Positions 1-7,013 of a DNA stretch of 64,000 bases are shown here, piece by piece. Source of the stretch: Candidatus Woesearchaeota archaeon (GTDB lineage Archaea > Nanobdellota > Nanobdellia > Woesearchaeales > ARS49); NCBI GenBank assembly GCA_019323015.1, contig JAHWHY010000006.1, forward strand, positions 1-64,000. The letters run 5' to 3'. Position 1 is the stretch's first letter; each line of letters opens with the position of its first letter. Position numbers and translations under genes: made by a program. Under the pieces are notes generated by a model. That model made no database searches. It was not told the origin of the DNA and was given only the letters and a program-made list of their open reading frames with translations.

Positions 1-1180
1 AATTTTAAGGGCCCGCGTCCTTGACAGGTAAGCTGTTACGCACTTTTTAAAGGATGGCTGCTTCTAAGCCAACCTCCCCGCTGTCTCTGGGCACGGACGC
101 CCTTCACCCTTTCACACTTAACCAACGCTTAGGGACCTTAACCATAGTCAGGGTTGTTCCCCTCTCGGATGCCAAGCTTACCCCGGCACCCCGTCTCCCG
201 AGGTCTAAAACGCAACTGCCTTCGGAGTTGGACAGGGAACCGAAAGATTTCTCCCCCTAAATCCCCAATCCGTAGCTCTACAACAACTGCTGTCTCGCTC
301 GAGACTTGACTAACGCCAACTTCGATAGGAACCAGCTATTACCGCTCTCGATTGGCTTTTCACCCCTAGCCCCAGATTAGAAGAACACATGCACGTAGCA
401 CCTCTTCAGGCCTCCACGAGGTTTTACCCCCACTTCACCTTATCCAGGGCTAGATCGAACGGTTTCGGGTGTGACCCGAGTGACTTCAGGCCCTTTCAGA
501 CCTCGCGCCTCATTGCTTGCGCGCTTGTTGCTTTCGCTAGGCATCCCTCTTTACGAGTTATGCTCGCCACTCAGGCAAACTCCCTGGCACGTTATTCAAA
601 ACGCACGACAGAACACCGTAGTGCCCTGCCTTTCCATACCTATCAGGTTTCAGGTTCTTTTGACTCCCTGTCAAGGGTTCTTTTCAACTTTCCCTCACGG
701 TACTAGTACTCTATCGGACTCTAGACGTATTTAAGGTTGGATGTTGATGCCACCCATATTCCCACTCCGTATCCAGGGAGCAGTACTCTGGAGACCAATC
801 GCTTCCTTCTTAGTTGCCTCTACGGGGCTTTCACCCTCTATGGCACTCCGTTCCAGGAGACTTTGAGTTTCCAAGTTAGGAAGTTTAGTGACTGGTCCAA
901 ACACCACATGCGAACACCCTCTCGAGTGCTCATTCGGTTTGCCTTGATTGGTTTTCAGTCGCTCTTACTCACCAAATCTCAATTGATTTCTTTTCCTGCA
1001 GGTACTAAGATGTTTCAATTCCCTGCGTCCCTCATCCTTTCGGATTCAAGGGGAAGTCCCATTCGGAAATCCTCGGTTCAAAAGCTGCATACGCTTCGCC
1101 GAGGCTTAACGCAGTTAGCCGCGTCCTTCATCAGCGTCTAGAACCTAGTCTTCCACCTGATAGGATTCGAATCTCACCTA
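1..1180 (-). rRNA. 23S rRNA, 5' part (runs off the left edge)
   Basis: The reverse complement reads as large-subunit rRNA from its 5' end near 1180 (the conserved GATGAAGGACG block lies near 1120-1130) to the helix 42-44 region at the window edge, where the conserved GGCTTAGAAGCAGCCATCC is seen around 50-90. It follows 16S and tRNA-Ala in the same direction, so this is one linked operon. The exact 5' end is not fixed by sequence alone. I saw no obvious large insertion in this part. Open frames across it are rRNA artefacts. Confidence 0.95.
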
Positions 1181-1430
1181 AAAGATTAGATGGCCAGTAT
1201 TTTTGGTCTATGCACGGTGTCATAAGGAAACATGATTTGTGAAGATTGGTTTCCCTCTCCTTTCACACATGATTGGGTAATCATGCGTAATTGTTTAATT
1301 GGTAAATGTGATTTTTTGATTTCATGGAATTGTTTTTTTCCATGACTGTGAATTCCCGATTTCAGGTTGCCTTCACACTCGCGGTCTTGTACCGCGCGGT
1401 TTTGTCTCAAATTTTTTTTAAAAATTTGAA
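1181..1430 (-). other. 16S-23S internal spacer, 23S-proximal part
   Basis: About 250 bases between tRNA-Ala and 23S with no credible gene. It holds several short perfect hairpins: CATGATT/AATCATG near 1268-1285, CATGGAA/TTCCATG near 1324-1345 and CGCGGT/ACCGCG near 1380-1396, plus a T-rich/A-rich stem at about 1408-1430. In archaea such spacers carry the 23S processing stem. The 3' partner lies outside the window, so I cannot assign it. Confidence 0.5.
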
Positions 1431-1504
1431 TGGACCCGTCGGGATTCGAACCCGAAGCCTCCGCCTTGCAAGGGCGGCGCTCTACCAGGTTGAGCTACGG
1501 GCCC
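1431..1504 (-). tRNA. tRNA-Ala(TGC) in the rRNA spacer
   Basis: Full 74-nt cloverleaf without introns. The anticodon loop CTTGCAA gives TGC. The acceptor GGGCCCG/CGGGTCC has the G3:U70 wobble that marks tRNA-Ala, and the discriminator is A. CCA is not encoded. Its position between 16S and 23S is the usual archaeal arrangement. Confidence 0.97.
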
Positions 1505-1524
1505 GGTAATTTTGTGAATATGAA

Positions 1525-1536
1525 GAGAGAGAGCAG
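1525..1536 (-). other. 16S processing stem, 3' strand
   Basis: GAGAGAGAGCAG here is the exact complement of CTGCTCTCTCTC at 3251-3262 on the other side of 16S. CAATTT (1539-1544) also matches AAATTG at 3238-3243, with unequal unpaired stretches between. A long flanking helix with bulges is the expected substrate for the splicing endonuclease that releases archaeal pre-16S. The pairing is seen; its role is inferred from other archaea. Confidence 0.75.
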
Positions 1537-2026
1537 AATCAATTTCGGTATTGGAAAAAAAATAAGGAGGTGATCCATCCGCAGGTTCCCCTACGGATAC
1601 CTTGTGACGACTTATCCCACCTTGCTGAGCTTAGGTTCGGCACATTTACTCAATGCGGCTCACCTAAACCCTGCTCGGTTGGATTGACGGGCGGTGTGTG
1701 CAAGGCACAGGGACATATTCACCAGAATATGCTAAATTCTGATTACTAGGGATTCCGTCGTCATGAGGCTGAGTTACAAGCCTCAATCCGTACTAGGGTA
1801 GGCTTTCGAGGATTGGCTTCTCTTTTCAGAGTTGCATCCCATTGTACCTACCATTGTTGCGCGCGTGTAGCCCGGAAGATTCGGGGCATACCACCTACCG
1901 TAGCCTGCGCCTTCCTCCCCGTTTCCGAGGCAGTCTTCCTATTGTGCTCGCTCACCATTACTAGCGCGTTAGCAAATAAGGATACAGGTCTCGCTCGTTG
2001 CCTGACTTAACAGGACACCTCACGGC

Positions 2027-2057
<31 letters not shown>

Positions 2058-2184
2058 GGCTTGTCTGGTAAGCCCTTTAGACTGACCTTCATCCTGCCGT
2101 CGCCCCCGGTAAGATTCCCGGCGTTGAATTCAATTAAACCGCACGCCGCACCCCTTGTAGTGTGCCCCCGCCAATTCCTTTAAG

Positions 2185-2231
2185 TCTACTGATTACTGAT
2201 CAGGAGATTTCGAGACTCCTGGTCGAGATAA
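2185..2231 (-). other. 47-nt intron-like insertion in 16S at about E. coli 908-910
   Basis: Joining the flanks gives GACTGAAACTTAAAGG, matching the conserved archaeal GGCTGAAACTTAAAGG. The inserted RNA contains a 6-bp hairpin CAGGAG/CTCCTG and, next to the junction, CTGA (exon) against TCAG (insert), which resembles the central helix of a bulge-helix-bulge. The boundary is ambiguous by about one base. Position 908 is a known archaeal 16S intron site. It is too short to encode a homing endonuclease. Confidence 0.75.
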
Positions 2232-2350
2232 TTTCAGTCTTGCGGCCGTACTTCCCAGGTGGCGTGCTTAACACCTTCGTTGCGACACTGCACAATCTCG
2301 TGGATTGTGCAACATCTGGCACGCAGCGTTTACAGCTAGGACTACTCGGG

Positions 2351-2459
2351 TAATTAGTCGAGCAAGTTTCATTTTGCACTCGGTTTTCATCTCGCACAGT
2401 AGATTTATTCACGATCTTGCGAGACTAATTCCAAGGAATTTCTGTAAGAAATTACTCGA
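2351..2459 (-). other. 109-nt intron-like insertion in the 790 loop of 16S (about E. coli 795)
   Basis: The flanks join as GGATTAGATACCCGAGTAG, the universal 790-loop sequence. The insert folds neatly: AATTTC/GAAATT, an 8-bp helix AATTAGTC/GACTAATT closing two inner hairpins (CTCGCA/TGCGAG and a CGAG-GCAA/TTGC-TCG stem), and CGAGTAATT pairing with AATTACCCG across the ends. The ends carry an imperfect repeat (TCGAGTA/CCGAGTA), so the exact junction could shift by several bases. Retention in this P-site loop would probably block ribosome function, so splicing is the likely reading. Confidence 0.8.
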
Positions 2460-3250
2460 TATCTAATCCGGATCGCTCCCCTAGCTTTCATCCCTCACCG
2501 TCAGATCCATTCTGGTAGAATGCCTTCGCCATCGGTGGTCCTCCGGGGATTATAACATTTTACCGCTCCCCCCAGAATACCTTCTACCTCTCCTGGTCTC
2601 AAGTTAAGCAGTGTTCCCTGCACGCCGTCGAGTTAGGCTCGACGATTTCACAGAGAATTTACCTAACCGGCTACGGATGCTTTAGACCCAATAAACGTGG
2701 TTCCCACTTGTGGCGCTGGGGTTACCGCGGCGGCTGGCACCAGTCTTGCCCACCACTTATTCGCCAAGATTTTTACTCTTGGCAAAAGCCCATGCAATAC
2801 ATGAGCACTCAGAATCCCCTTATCACACTTGCGTGCATTGTAAAGGTTTCGTAACTGCTGCACCCCGTAGGGCTAGGACCAGTATCTCAGTGTCCTTCTC
2901 GGGGCAACCACTCTCATGGCCCCTACCCGTCTTAGGCTTGGTGGTCCATTACACCGCCAACAACCTGATGGGCCGCCGACTCATCCTTAGGCACCGAAGT
3001 TTTCAGGAAAAGAACATTCCAGTATCTTTTCCCTGCCAGGTGTTAGCCTCAGTTTCCCAAGGTTATCCCTGACCTAAGGGCAGATTATCGACGTGATGCT
3101 GAGCAGTCTGCCAGTGACCCGAAGGCCCCTCGACTTGCATGTCTTAGCCGGATTCTGATAGCAGCAACCTCCCGCAGGATAAACGGGAAATTTGCGATGT
3201 CTCGTTTGAGACGTACCACTTACGGCCGATTATTTTGAAATTGACTTGAG

Positions 3251-3262
3251 CTGCTCTCTCTC
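3251..3262 (-). other. 16S processing stem, 5' strand
   Basis: CTGCTCTCTCTC pairs perfectly over 12 bases with 1525-1536 beyond the 3' end of 16S. See that entry. Confidence 0.75.
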
Positions 3263-3407
3263 GTGTACAAAACTTTAGTTTTGACAGTCATATTTAGCGT
3301 TGATCGCTTGTGTCCTCAGCTTTCCCGAGGATAGAAGTTGCGCCGGAAAAATTTACCGACTTTCTATTGGAGATGATTTCACGAATGACTCTAAGAATTT
3401 GGTGGTG

Positions 3408-3420
3408 ATTTATAAACCTT
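3408..3420 (-). promoter_or_regulatory. rRNA operon promoter (BRE + TATA)
   Basis: Read on the minus strand this is AAGG-TTTATAAAT, an A-rich BRE-like element followed by a good archaeal TATA box. Transcription would be expected to start about 25 bases downstream, near 3385-3390, giving a leader of about 190 bases before 16S. Confidence 0.65.
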
Positions 3421-3534
3421 TTGGTTGTAGTATAGTAAAAAGTATCCTCAGTAAATTGTGGTGCTTTGCACAGTTTGTGCTGCGCAGTTTTTGTATAGAT
3501 ACGTTTTTATAATCCTTTCCTTTAATTTTTAACA

Positions 3535-4059
3535 ATGGTGCATTTATACCTTACAGGGCCGTATGGTGCAGGAAAAAGCACGACTGCTGTTGCATTGGCT
3601 AATCTTCTTAATTGGCCTTGCATTGACCCGGACCAGGTGTTTATCGAAGAATTTGGTGACATAGGCAAATTTATTCAGCAGCATGGTTGGAGGAAGATGA
3701 TAGAGAAATCCTCTGGTATTTTGAGAGCTCTACCAAAAGGTAATTTCGTGATTCCGCAGGTTTTATTTGGCAATAAGGACGGAGAGGACATAAAGGAAAA
3801 AGATGCCCAGTTTTGTCAAAAAAATGGGGTGTTGATATTGATTCTGCCTGACAGGGCTATAAAGAGAAGCGCAGAGATTTGTTATGCTAGAGAGCAAAAA
3901 AGAGAATATCGTATCTCTTTTGAAGAGGTCTTGGAGCGCCATAAATATAGTATTCCTCTTCTGAAAAAGTATGCAGATATTATCGTGTATGATAATGTCT
4001 CTCCAGAAAATGCTGCACTTAAAATAAAATCAGAACTTCAAAAAAGAAAAATAATCTAA
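3535..4059 (+). CDS. small P-loop kinase (shikimate/nucleotide kinase-like)
   Basis: A 174-residue protein with a Walker A motif GPYGAGKST at residues 8-16 and the size of shikimate, adenylate or other small-molecule kinases of the P-loop superfamily. An early DPDQVF stretch follows as in kinases that bind the acceptor substrate near residue 33. The later part has a lid-like basic segment around residues 118-130. No specificity motif can be named, so the substrate is unknown. It stands alone, divergent from the rRNA operon, and the promoter lies about 25 bases before the start codon, which suggests a short leader. Confidence 0.7.
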   Translation: MVHLYLTGPYGAGKSTTAVALANLLNWPCIDPDQVFIEEFGDIGKFIQQHGWRKMIEKSSGILRALPKGNFVIPQVLFGNKDGEDIKEKDAQFCQKNGVLILILPDRAIKRSAEICYAREQKREYRISFEEVLERHKYSIPLLKKYADIIVYDNVSPENAALKIKSELQKRKII

Positions 4060-4065
4060 CTAGAG

Positions 4066-4179
4066 TTATTTCTTGCCTGCTCGCTGAGCTCTCTTTCTCT
4101 TGTCTTTCTTCATGCGCTTTCTCTGCCATTTCCAGCGCATCTGTCCTTTCTTTTTCCAGCGTCTTGAACTTCGCTTCAT
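4066..4179 (-). CDS. rpl41e: ribosomal protein eL41
   Basis: A 37-codon minus-strand frame whose C-terminal 24 residues begin MRWKWQRKRMKKDKRKR. This matches the arginine/lysine-rich eL41 pattern (M-R-x-K-W-x-K-K-R-M). Eukaryotic eL41 is 25 residues, so translation could start at the internal ATG (codon 14) or at the upstream ATG, which adds another basic segment. No clear Shine-Dalgarno sequence decides this. eL41 is the smallest ribosomal protein and bridges the two subunits. It is convergent with the kinase and near tRNA genes. The gene is easily missed because of its size. Confidence 0.75.
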   Translation of the reverse strand: MKRSSRRWKKKGQMRWKWQRKRMKKDKRKRAQRAGKK

Positions 4180-4299
4180 TTTTTTATTATTTTCGAAGTT
4201 TGAGATTAGAAAATCTTTGATTTTCTTAATCTACTGCTTCTTTTCATTGTTTATCGAATAAGATTTGGGCTTTGTTTAAAAGCCTTTTGTTAATATAAA

Positions 4300-4374
4300 T
4301 GCTCCCGCGGGGATTCGAACCCCGGTCCCGGCATCGAAAGTGCCGGATGATTGGCCGGACTACACCACAGGAGC
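4300..4374 (-). tRNA. tRNA-Glu(TTC)
   Basis: 75-nt cloverleaf with acceptor GCTCCTG, a D-arm of the form GTGGTGTAGTCCGGCCAATC typical of archaeal tRNA-Glu, anticodon loop CTTTCGA (TTC), T-arm GGTTCGAAT and discriminator A. No intron, no encoded CCA. First of four minus-strand tRNA genes between 4300 and 5660. Confidence 0.95.
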
Positions 4375-4445
4375 ATATTCAGTCCAGTGTTGAAAAGTTC
4401 TATTCTGTTTTTAAAGCTTTTGAATAAAAAGTGGGCCCGCTGGGA

Positions 4446-4484
4446 CTTTCAATGACCGAAGGGAGTTGAATTCCCTCGAACACA
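4446..4484 (-). other. T-loop intron (59/60) of tRNA-Ile, 39 nt
   Basis: A canonical bulge-helix-bulge is visible: exon TTCA pairs with intron TGAA (4 bp), the 5' bulge AAT is cut AA/T and the 3' bulge AGT is cut AG/T, restoring TTCAAAT inside the CTGGG/CCCAG T-stem. The intron has an internal CGAGGGA/TCCC-TTCG hairpin. Introns with nearly the same ends occur in tRNA-Ala(GGC) and tRNA-Leu(TAG). Confidence 0.85.
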
Positions 4485-4506
4485 TTTGAACCCAGGACCT
4501 CTGGCT

Positions 4507-4538
4507 CGCTTAGACGAGTTTTGTTTAAAACGTGGCCA
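4507..4538 (-). other. anticodon-loop intron (37/38) of tRNA-Ile, 32 nt
   Basis: Exon CTTA pairs with intron TAAG, with 3-nt bulges TAT and CGA on opposite strands, as in canonical archaeal tRNA introns. Cuts TA/T and CG/A leave the 7-nt loop CTTATAA. An inner TTTT/AAAA plus ACG/CGT stem closes the intron. Confidence 0.8.
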
Positions 4539-4680
4539 TATAAGACCAGCGCTCTAACCAAGCTGAGCTACGGGCCCGTCTTCGTATAGAGAACTTGGAA
4601 TTGTTTTTAAAAGTTTCTGTATTTAGAAAAGAACTTTGTGTATGCGTCACTTTAAATATTCTGCAATTTTGATAGGGTAT

Positions 4681-5190
4681 ATGCTTAAAAAAATAAAGAA
4701 TCTGGTTGAAAAGAAAATCAAAGGCGGGCAGGTTGATATAAATAATTGCTGGCTCATCGATGGATTGAGTATATCCAGTCAAGAGGATTTTCTGATTTTT
4801 ATTATTGAACATGTTCCTGACGACAGTGTCTGGGCAATTGAAGGTTGCTTTGACGATAACATGCTGAATGAGCTGAGGAAATACAAGACAGAGGATTCTG
4901 TCAAAGTTTTTCAGGCCTGTATTTCACAATGCACTGAATCAGGCTGGAATGATCCTATTCGTGCTAAAGTTCTTCTAAGCAAAGAAAACAAGCCCAAGAT
5001 TATCGAGATTATCAAGAAGCACAGCTTATGCTCTTTGATACATCACCACATATATTATAAAAGCATATTTTACTTTACCACATATGATAATTTTTCTGCA
5101 TATGTTGCAGTGTCAAAAAAGTTTGACAATAAAGTTATGAATGATTACGCGGAAAAGAATAATATTAAATTTATTGAGCCTACTTTCTAG
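4681..5190 (+). CDS. hypothetical protein, 169 aa
   Basis: I do not recognise this protein. The chosen ATG at 4681 lies about 25 bases after a TTTAAATATT box (4647-4656), which fits a leaderless transcript; an upstream in-frame codon at 4636 would lie before that promoter. The product is soluble-looking, rich in Lys, Ile and Asn, with a short His cluster (IHHHI) near residue 120. It starts with a basic amphipathic helix. It is a single gene between tRNA-Ile and a convergent small lipoprotein, so context gives no hint of function. Confidence 0.6.
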   Translation: MLKKIKNLVEKKIKGGQVDINNCWLIDGLSISSQEDFLIFIIEHVPDDSVWAIEGCFDDNMLNELRKYKTEDSVKVFQACISQCTESGWNDPIRAKVLLSKENKPKIIEIIKKHSLCSLIHHHIYYKSIFYFTTYDNFSAYVAVSKKFDNKVMNDYAEKNNIKFIEPTF

Positions 5191-5202
5191 AGATTTACTG
5201 CT

Positions 5203-5412
5203 TCAAGAAGTTTGAATTGATTGGCATTCCCATTGCGGTTCGCATTCTTTACTGCATCCTAAGAATACGGGACGCGTTCCTTCTGTACAAGTAATATCTT
5301 TATGTACACAATATTCTCCTTTGCAGCAACTATTGTCCTCTTTTTCATAACATTGTACAGTACAGCCTGCTACAATAAGGGCTAAAATCAAAAGTAAAAA
5401 TGTTCTTTTCAT
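5203..5412 (-). CDS. small Cys-rich lipoprotein
   Basis: 69 residues with a signal peptide ending in the lipobox IVAGC (Cys at 17), followed by about ten cysteines in a short mature part (CCKGEYC, CTEGTRP, CSKECEPQWEC), suggesting a disulfide-bonded domain outside the cell. I start it at the ATG at 5412 because longer readings run through tRNA-Gly. It resembles the other small Cys-rich lipoproteins of this window in build, not obviously in sequence. Confidence 0.7.
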   Translation of the reverse strand: MKRTFLLLILALIVAGCTVQCYEKEDNSCCKGEYCVHKDITCTEGTRPVFLGCSKECEPQWECQSIQTS

Positions 5413-5450
5413 AAGCTTTTCAAAAAGGATGTCATATAAATATGTTTGTA

Positions 5451-5521
5451 TGCGCCAGCCGGGAATCGAACCCAGGCCACAACGTTGGCAACGTCGTATT
5501 GTACCATTCAACCACTGGCGC
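5451..5521 (-). tRNA. tRNA-Gly(GCC)
   Basis: 71-nt cloverleaf with acceptor GCGCCAG/CTGGCGC, anticodon loop TTGCCAA (GCC), T-loop TTCGATT and A73. No intron. Confidence 0.95.
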
Positions 5522-5530
5522 AAAACTGAA

Positions 5531-5660
5531 TGGGCCCGGAGGGAATCGAACCCTCGACCCACACCTTTCTAAAGGCACTGGCCTTGGAAAGACCAGCAAA
5601 AATCGCAGATTTTTGCGCTGCCTTGTAAGGGTGTTGTCATAGCCGCTAGACCACGGGCCC
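5531..5660 (-). tRNA. tRNA-Val(TAC) with anticodon-loop intron
   Basis: 130-nt gene; acceptor GGGCCCG/CGGGCCC, A73, anticodon stem ACACC/GGTGT. Removing the 57-nt insert at 5567-5623 gives the 7-nt loop CTTACAA (anticodon TAC) and a 73-nt tRNA. The GTGGTCTAG D-arm start is typical of archaeal tRNA-Val. Confidence 0.92.
5567..5623 (-). other. 37/38 intron of tRNA-Val, 57 nt
   Basis: GGCA near the intron start pairs with TGCC near its end, enclosing two perfect hairpins (GCAAAAATC/GATTTTTGC and TGGTC/GGCCA). The bulges CAA (cut CA/A) and AAA (cut AA/A) flank a four-position central helix C-T-T-A against T-T-A-G with one mismatch. Confidence 0.8.
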
Positions 5661-5705
5661 ATAAGTGTGAGGAAATATTATTGGTTTAAAAGGTTTACGC
5701 TATCT

Positions 5706-5787
5706 CGCGAATATAGAATGCAAATCGTTTTCGCGCTTGCAGCCTTGTGCTGCACTTGTTTGGATTCTAGCCTTTCTTAAAGGCTAG
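5706..5787. other. three adjacent perfect hairpins in a spacer
   Basis: CGCGAA/TTCGCG (5706-5735), TGCAGC/GCTGCA (5738-5754) and CTAGCCTTT/AAAGGCTAG (5767-5787) stand side by side between tRNA-Val and the lipoprotein operon. No gene is seen. They could belong to a small RNA or to transcript ends; a TATA-like TTTATATAAT for the downstream operon follows near 5827. Confidence 0.45.
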
Positions 5788-5877
5788 TTTGAAAGGTTTA
5801 CTGTTCCCTGCGTAATTTGAGTAATGTTTATATAATAGAACGTCTGTAACAGTCTTAATATTAAAAAAGGTGATATT

Positions 5878-6237
5878 ATGCGAAAAGTTATTTTGCTAAC
5901 ACTTCTTGTTTGTCTAGCTTTGTTTGCTATTGGCTGCAAGTCAGGGGCTGCTGTTTATGGCAGATATCCTGGAAGCACAGACAAGGTTTATGTTCCAGAG
6001 TACCAGCATCGTGCAGTTTTTTATCCAGTTGACATGTGCTGTGTGCTTGGAGACAGGCTTTATTGTGAAACTCCTCAAGAGATAGAGAACTGTTTAAGTC
6101 AGGGGGGCAGGCTTGCAAAGCCAGGAACAATCCCTACCTGCTGCGAGATTGGCGGTGAGATTAAGGGAAATATAGTGGAATCATTTACGTTTTACGACTG
6201 CCGTTCTAGAGGAGGACGTGTTGTTCCTTGTAGATAA
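5878..6237 (+). CDS. Cys-rich lipoprotein, paralogue 1
   Basis: 119 residues with an N-terminal signal peptide and lipobox FAIGC (Cys 20). After the anchor comes a G-A-A-V-Y-G segment, then a Cys pair (MCCVLGDRLYC), a middle C-LSQGG block and a second pair (TCCEIGG) before a C-terminal SRGG-C. The two following genes share this plan: lipobox, short linker, CC pair, GG block, CC pair. The three form an operon with 12-base and 1-base junctions behind a promoter near 5827. They are probably cell-surface proteins with disulfides. Function unknown. Confidence 0.75.
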   Translation: MRKVILLTLLVCLALFAIGCKSGAAVYGRYPGSTDKVYVPEYQHRAVFYPVDMCCVLGDRLYCETPQEIENCLSQGGRLAKPGTIPTCCEIGGEIKGNIVESFTFYDCRSRGGRVVPCR

Positions 6238-6249
6238 ATAGGTGATAAA

Positions 6250-6627
6250 ATGAGAAAAATAATCTTAACAACTTTAGTGCTGGCATGCTTGGCTGTGTTA
6301 GTCGGCTGCATGACAGGAGAAGCTATTAGAGGTCCGCAGGGTTATCCTGCAAGAGATGATATGACTTACAGGCCTGCTTATGAACAGCCTGTGCAGATGA
6401 TTCCAACGCCGACACCAGCTCCTGTTTGCTGTGAGCTTCGCTGTGAAACTGTTTGCGGAAGTTCTGGTGATCCTGCTGTAAGCAATTGTTTTGCTGCAGG
6501 CGGAAGAGCTATGCAGTGGGGTTTTGAATTTACCTGCTGTTACTTTGATAACACGCCGACATCTGAACATTCGTGGACAGAGTGTTTAAGGCAGGGCGGA
6601 CATCCTATCTCAATGAGGGTGCAATAA
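6250..6627 (+). CDS. Cys-rich lipoprotein, paralogue 2
   Basis: 125 residues, lipobox VLVGC (Cys 20), then T-G-E-A-I-R-G as in paralogue 1, CC pair in VCCELRCETVCG, CFAAGGRAM block, second pair TCCYFD and a C-terminal CLRQGG. Clear homologue of the neighbours. Translationally coupled to the next gene by TAATG. Confidence 0.75.
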   Translation: MRKIILTTLVLACLAVLVGCMTGEAIRGPQGYPARDDMTYRPAYEQPVQMIPTPTPAPVCCELRCETVCGSSGDPAVSNCFAAGGRAMQWGFEFTCCYFDNTPTSEHSWTECLRQGGHPISMRVQ

Positions 6628-6956
6628 TGAGATTCGCAATACCGCTCGTGCTTATTTTGTGCCTTATCTTGATAGGGTGTGAGACAAGCGGACAAGCATA
6701 CCAAATGCCTGCAAAAGAGCAAGAGATTTATCAGCTTCAGTCTGCAAAAATCTGCTGCGCAGTCAAGAACCTGCGTGGCGAATTTGTTTACACTGTTGCT
6801 GAAAATGATGCTGCATGCACTAATCTGCGAGGTATGGTGACAAACTGTCCTCGTGTCTGCTGTAATGTTAACGGCCAGATCTTCGGGGAATACAGCATTA
6901 ACTTCTGCTTAATAAGAGAAGGCGTTCCTGTGCAGTGCCCTGCCCTGCGCTGGTAA
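6627..6956 (+). CDS. Cys-rich lipoprotein, paralogue 3
   Basis: The ATG at 6627 overlaps the stop of paralogue 2 (TAATG). 109 residues with lipobox LIGC (Cys 17), T-S-G-Q-A-Y segment, ICCAVKN pair, CTNLRG block, VCCNVNGQ pair and a final C-x6-C. It completes the tandem trio. Confidence 0.75.
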   Translation: MRFAIPLVLILCLILIGCETSGQAYQMPAKEQEIYQLQSAKICCAVKNLRGEFVYTVAENDAACTNLRGMVTNCPRVCCNVNGQIFGEYSINFCLIREGVPVQCPALRW

Positions 6957-7013
6957 TATTTTTTTCTTCTTTCTTCAATAAGTTTTATATAGTATATATC
7001 AATAGCAAATTCT

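Larger units (their letters stand above)
3193..3534. other. rRNA leader and divergent promoter region
   Basis: About 340 bases without a credible gene. It holds the pre-16S leader, including a short hairpin around AAAACTTTAGTTTT near 3271-3284, the rRNA promoter at 3408-3420, and a plus-strand TATA-like TTTTTATAATCC at about 3504-3515 that fits the kinase gene starting at 3535. Confidence 0.6.
4432..4577 (-). tRNA. tRNA-Ile(TAT) with two introns
   Basis: The 146-nt gene has a perfect acceptor GGGCCCG/CGGGCCC with A73. Removing 4507-4538 from the anticodon loop and 4446-4484 from the T-loop gives a 75-nt cloverleaf with loop CTTATAA (anticodon TAT, reading AUA) and T-loop TTCAAAT. Most archaea read AUA with a CAT tRNA modified to agmatidine. 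A genuine UAU tRNA-Ile is rare; from memory it is reported for a few archaea such as Nanoarchaeum and Korarchaeum. The assignment depends on the splice sites given in the intron entries. Confidence 0.85.
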
